Shown here: one piece after another, positions 61,878 to 64,000 of the stretch | Position numbering within the stretch: position 1 is the stretch's first letter | How the letters are laid out: the number at the start of each line of letters is the position of its first letter | DNA from: Elusimicrobiota bacterium | GTDB lineage: Bacteria; Elusimicrobiota; Elusimicrobia; UBA1565 | Reading direction: 5' to 3' | Length of the DNA: 64,000 bases | Assembly: GCA_041660925.1 (NCBI GenBank) | Contig: JBAZVI010000003.1 | Coordinates: 290,780 to 354,779, forward strand | The notes under the pieces: model-generated | What the model saw: the letters and a program-made list of their open reading frames with translations, nothing else | Database searches by the model: none | Told to the model about the DNA's origin: nothing | Program-made: the position numbers and the translations under genes

Positions 61878-62603
61878 TTGAACATCCTCATCGCTGGGAT
61901 CGACTCCAAACTCTGCCACCAGATCCGGGACCTTCTCTCGGCACAGGGCCATCAGGTCCAGCTGAGCGACCCCTCCGGAGCCGCCCGCGCCGCCGCCGAT
62001 TCCCGCGCCGCCCTCGTCGTCGTCGACGGCGTGCCCTCCAAGGACGCCGCCCTCTCTCTGGTGCGCGCGCTGCGCGCCCAGGAAGCCACGCGCCGGGTGC
62101 CCATCCTGCAGGTGGACCCGCGCGGGACGCTCGGCGACGTCGTGGAGCTCCTCGACGCGGGCGCCGACGACTATCTCATGCGTCCGTTCAACGGACAGGT
62201 CTTCCTCGCGCGCGTGCGCACGCTGCTGCGTCGTCAGATCTGGAGCGGCGCGCTCTCCGAGGACCCCGTCGCCGTCGTACAGGCGGGCGGCCTCACCGTC
62301 CGCCTCCTCGAGCGGGTCGTCCTCTGCGACGGCCAGGAAGTCCTGCTCACGCGTTTGGAGTTCGACCTCCTCTCGTTCTTCGCCCGCAACCGCGACAAGG
62401 CCCTCAAGCGCACGGAGATCCTCGAGGCCGTCTGGAAGTACCCCGAAGGGGTCGAGACGCGCACCCTCGACAAGCACGTCGAGACCCTGCGCCGCAAGCT
62501 CGGCGCCTTCGGCCAATGCATCCGCACCGTACACGGCGTCGGCTACCGCTTCTCCCCCGCTCCGGCCGACGATCAGAAGCTCGCCCGCGCCCCTCAGCGA
62601 TAA
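61878..62603 (+). CDS. OmpR/PhoB-type response regulator with altered receiver
   Basis: A 241-residue protein: receiver (1-120) and a winged-helix DNA-binding domain (about 135-228, 'LTRLEFDLLSFFARN', 'RTLDKHVETLRRKLG', 'IRTVHGVGYRF'). The phosphoacceptor-type Asp in 'LVVVDGVP' is present, but the acidic pair at the start is reduced ('LIAGIDSK') and the signal Lys of 'DDYLxKPF' is Arg in 'DDYLMRPF'. No histidine kinase is adjacent. TTG 61878 is the apparent start. Confidence 0.85.
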   Translation: MNILIAGIDSKLCHQIRDLLSAQGHQVQLSDPSGAARAAADSRAALVVVDGVPSKDAALSLVRALRAQEATRRVPILQVDPRGTLGDVVELLDAGADDYLMRPFNGQVFLARVRTLLRRQIWSGALSEDPVAVVQAGGLTVRLLERVVLCDGQEVLLTRLEFDLLSFFARNRDKALKRTEILEAVWKYPEGVETRTLDKHVETLRRKLGAFGQCIRTVHGVGYRFSPAPADDQKLARAPQR

Positions 62604-62988
62604 GCCTGGGCTCATCCGGACGCGATCACCTGGGCGGGCTGCCGCAGACTCCTCCCTCACGGTCCTGCGCGCCGATCGACGATCCGAGGTCGTCTGCCTT
62701 CCGCGCAGCGCATCGTGTCCGAAATCGCGCGAGATCTCCCTTCATAATTCGGTAATAAGTAATAATAAGCAGAATATGACACTAGACAAACAAATAAGCA
62801 CGAATATCCAGAGTCCATATTCTATCTTGCGTTAGCATGTAGTGTCGTTGTCAAGCTGATTTCGCCGTATAATTTGCGAAATCCCTGCGAATGTTTCTTC
62901 GCAAAAGCTCCGTCGGACTATCGGGATAAGTAGACCCGTTCGGACCATACTCTCCTATACGCGCGCGAGACGTAGCGCGTAAGAGAAC
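62604..62988 (+). promoter_or_regulatory. AT-rich promoter and leader region before secreted paralogs
   Basis: No gene in 385 bp. Much of it is far below the window's GC content. TATAAT at 62868-62873 with TTGTCA at 62848-62853 is the likely promoter, although its 14-bp spacing is short; the leader would be about 110 nt. It includes an 8-bp hairpin TTTGCGAA (62873-62880 with 62898-62905). No ribosome site clearly fits ATG 62989. Confidence 0.55.
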
Positions 62989-63702
62989 ATGAGGCCGAGC
63001 TCGACGCAGATGCGGAACGGACAGAAGGCGGGAGGCGCGAAGCGCCTCGCCGCCTTCGCCGTCCTCGCCCTCCTCGCCGCCCTCTCCCCCCTCGCCGCCT
63101 TCGCCGACCCCGACCCCTCCAACGACTCCGACGTCCTCACGATCTCCTTGACCCCCGCCATCGACCTCGGCGTCGACATCGATACCTCCACCGTCCGCTT
63201 CAGCGACTCCGACGCCCCCGGGACTCTCTCGCTGACGCTCCCCCTGGGCGCCACCGCCTACTTCATCAGCCCCGCGACGATGACGGTGCTGGGCAATTTC
63301 AACAACCAGGAGGTCCAGCTCCAGGCCGCCGGCATCGACCAGTGGACGGTGGACGGCGATGAGACGGCGAACGCGGACGCGCTCCAGCTCTACGCGCTCT
63401 TCGCGGTGAACAAGGCCTCGAATCCGGTCGAGGCGGAGTTCGGCTCGGACGCGGGGCGCCATCTCGTCACCGGTTCGGCGCAGACCGCGGGCGAGACGCA
63501 AGGGTCGGAGTCGAATCTTCGAGCGAGCAACCGCTATGAGATCGCCAACGGAGACATGACCGACGGCGCCGACGTGGACAACCTGACGGTCGGGACGGTG
63601 CGGCAGCTCTGGCTGCGGCTGGACCTCCCGCCTCTTTCGGGCGTGGCAACGGAGCAGAGGGTCGTGCTGACGGTGACGGCCGTGAACGGTCGGACGAATT
63701 GA
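62989..63702 (+). CDS. Secreted 'DPSNDSD' family protein (paralog 1)
   Basis: A 237-residue protein with a signal peptide (to about 'AAFA', residue 39). The mature part is beta-rich: 'DPDPSNDSDVLTISLTPAIDLGVDIDT' then 'GTLSLTLPLGATAYFISPATMTV'. A downstream paralog at 63737 shares this start, so they are a tandem family. I recognise no named family; the pattern suits surface or extracellular fibrous or pilin-like material. Its ATG could be 62989 or the internal Met at codon 8. The first half uses mostly C-ending codons, unlike its paralog. Confidence 0.75.
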   Translation: MRPSSTQMRNGQKAGGAKRLAAFAVLALLAALSPLAAFADPDPSNDSDVLTISLTPAIDLGVDIDTSTVRFSDSDAPGTLSLTLPLGATAYFISPATMTVLGNFNNQEVQLQAAGIDQWTVDGDETANADALQLYALFAVNKASNPVEAEFGSDAGRHLVTGSAQTAGETQGSESNLRASNRYEIANGDMTDGADVDNLTVGTVRQLWLRLDLPPLSGVATEQRVVLTVTAVNGRTN

Positions 63703-63736
63703 CGCGACGGACATTCCGGACCCAAAGGAGACTGAC

Positions 63737-64000
63737 ATGAAAACGACGATGAAGGGACTGACGGGAGCGCTGCTCGCGTTCGCGCTGGGGCTGCTGTGCG
63801 CGGGAGGGGCGTGGGCGGACACGGATCCGAGCAACGACTCGGACTCGCTGACGATCACGATCACGCCCTCGGTGGACCTGGGAGTGGACGTGGACACGAC
63901 GACGACGCGGTTCAGCGACGCGGACACGCCGGGGACGATGAGCCTCTCGCTGGCGCTGGGGGCGACGGCGTACTTCGTGAGCCCGGCGTCGGTGACGATC
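63737..64000 (+). CDS. Secreted 'DPSNDSD' family protein (paralog 2), cut by window end
   Basis: The first 88 residues are visible. AAAGGAG (63724-63730) precedes the ATG. Signal peptide 1-27, then 'DTDPSNDSDSLTITITPSVDLGVDVDT' and 'GTMSLSLALGATAYFVSPAS', aligned closely with paralog 1. Codons here end mostly in G (acg, ctg), in contrast to the C-ending first half of paralog 1. Confidence 0.8.
   Translation, partial: MKTTMKGLTGALLAFALGLLCAGGAWADTDPSNDSDSLTITITPSVDLGVDVDTTTTRFSDADTPGTMSLSLALGATAYFVSPASVTI

Noticed and set aside
62873..62950. Riboswitch in the leader of the secreted paralogs
   Set aside because: Only an 8-bp hairpin is visible; no known class signature could be matched.

Overview
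The window is about 70% GC, gene-dense and bacterial. It looks like part of a Gram-negative-type chromosome: it carries Omp85/POTRA proteins, LolA, an ExbB/ExbD/TonB set, AsmA and a type II secretion F protein. The mix of DUF2723-plus-TPR membrane glycosyltransferases, very large TPR proteins and small secreted 'DPSNDSD' proteins resembles what I know of Elusimicrobiota. That placement is inference, because no 16S gene or other decisive marker is present. Genes are packed into operons with many 4-bp ATGA/GTGA overlaps.

Layout. 1-9,291 (minus): clpS-like gene, giant TPR protein, metF, Omp85-like barrel, comB-like, AsmA-like, and a type II secretion F fragment cut by the window edge. 9,388-15,548 (plus): two tandem paralogous membrane Ser/Thr kinases (signal peptide, TPR, transmembrane helix, cytoplasmic kinase), a structured spacer, then a secreted subtilisin. 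15,653-20,391 (minus): ArfB-like GGQ protein, tRNA-Ser(GCU), a 650-bp gene-free stretch, then exbB-exbD-tonB-zinc ribbon-serine hydrolase. 20,508-31,659 (plus): a seven-gene operon of MoxR, DUF58, BatA-like, DUF4159, a vWA/GATase-like protein and two DUF2723-TPR proteins. 31,744-33,918 (plus): dxr and an exported L,D-transpeptidase-like protein. 33,922-38,721 (minus): a small membrane protein, a hairpin-rich spacer, then lolA-rodZ-pgsA-pgpA-POTRA protein. 38,837-46,052 (plus): acn-icd-aclB-aclA, a citrate/ATP-citrate-lyase module, then a DUF3298 protein. 46,110-52,892 (minus): cinA-rpsO-pnp-accB-wHTH-ftsK. 52,949-59,705 (plus): gmk-rpoZ-udg-methyltransferase-priA-DUF2723/TPR. 59,764-62,603 (plus): tyrS, FecR-domain protein, atypical OmpR-type regulator. 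62,604-64,000: an AT-rich promoter region and two secreted paralogs, the second cut by the window end.

How they work together. Much of the window builds or tends the envelope (LolA, Omp85/POTRA, AsmA, Exb/Ton, PgsA/PgpA, RodZ, cell-wall hydrolase and transpeptidase folds) or decorates exported proteins (three DUF2723 proteins). The citrate module can run reductively to acetyl-CoA.

Three patterns cut across genes. First, long perfect palindromes sit in frame inside coding regions, usually in linkers. Second, a GC-rich palindromic repeat with the core CTCACCC...CCCTCTCCC...GGGAGAGGG is dispersed in five copies, one of them inside a gene. Third, -10 boxes repeatedly sit only 6-8 nt ahead of start codons, implying leaderless transcripts.
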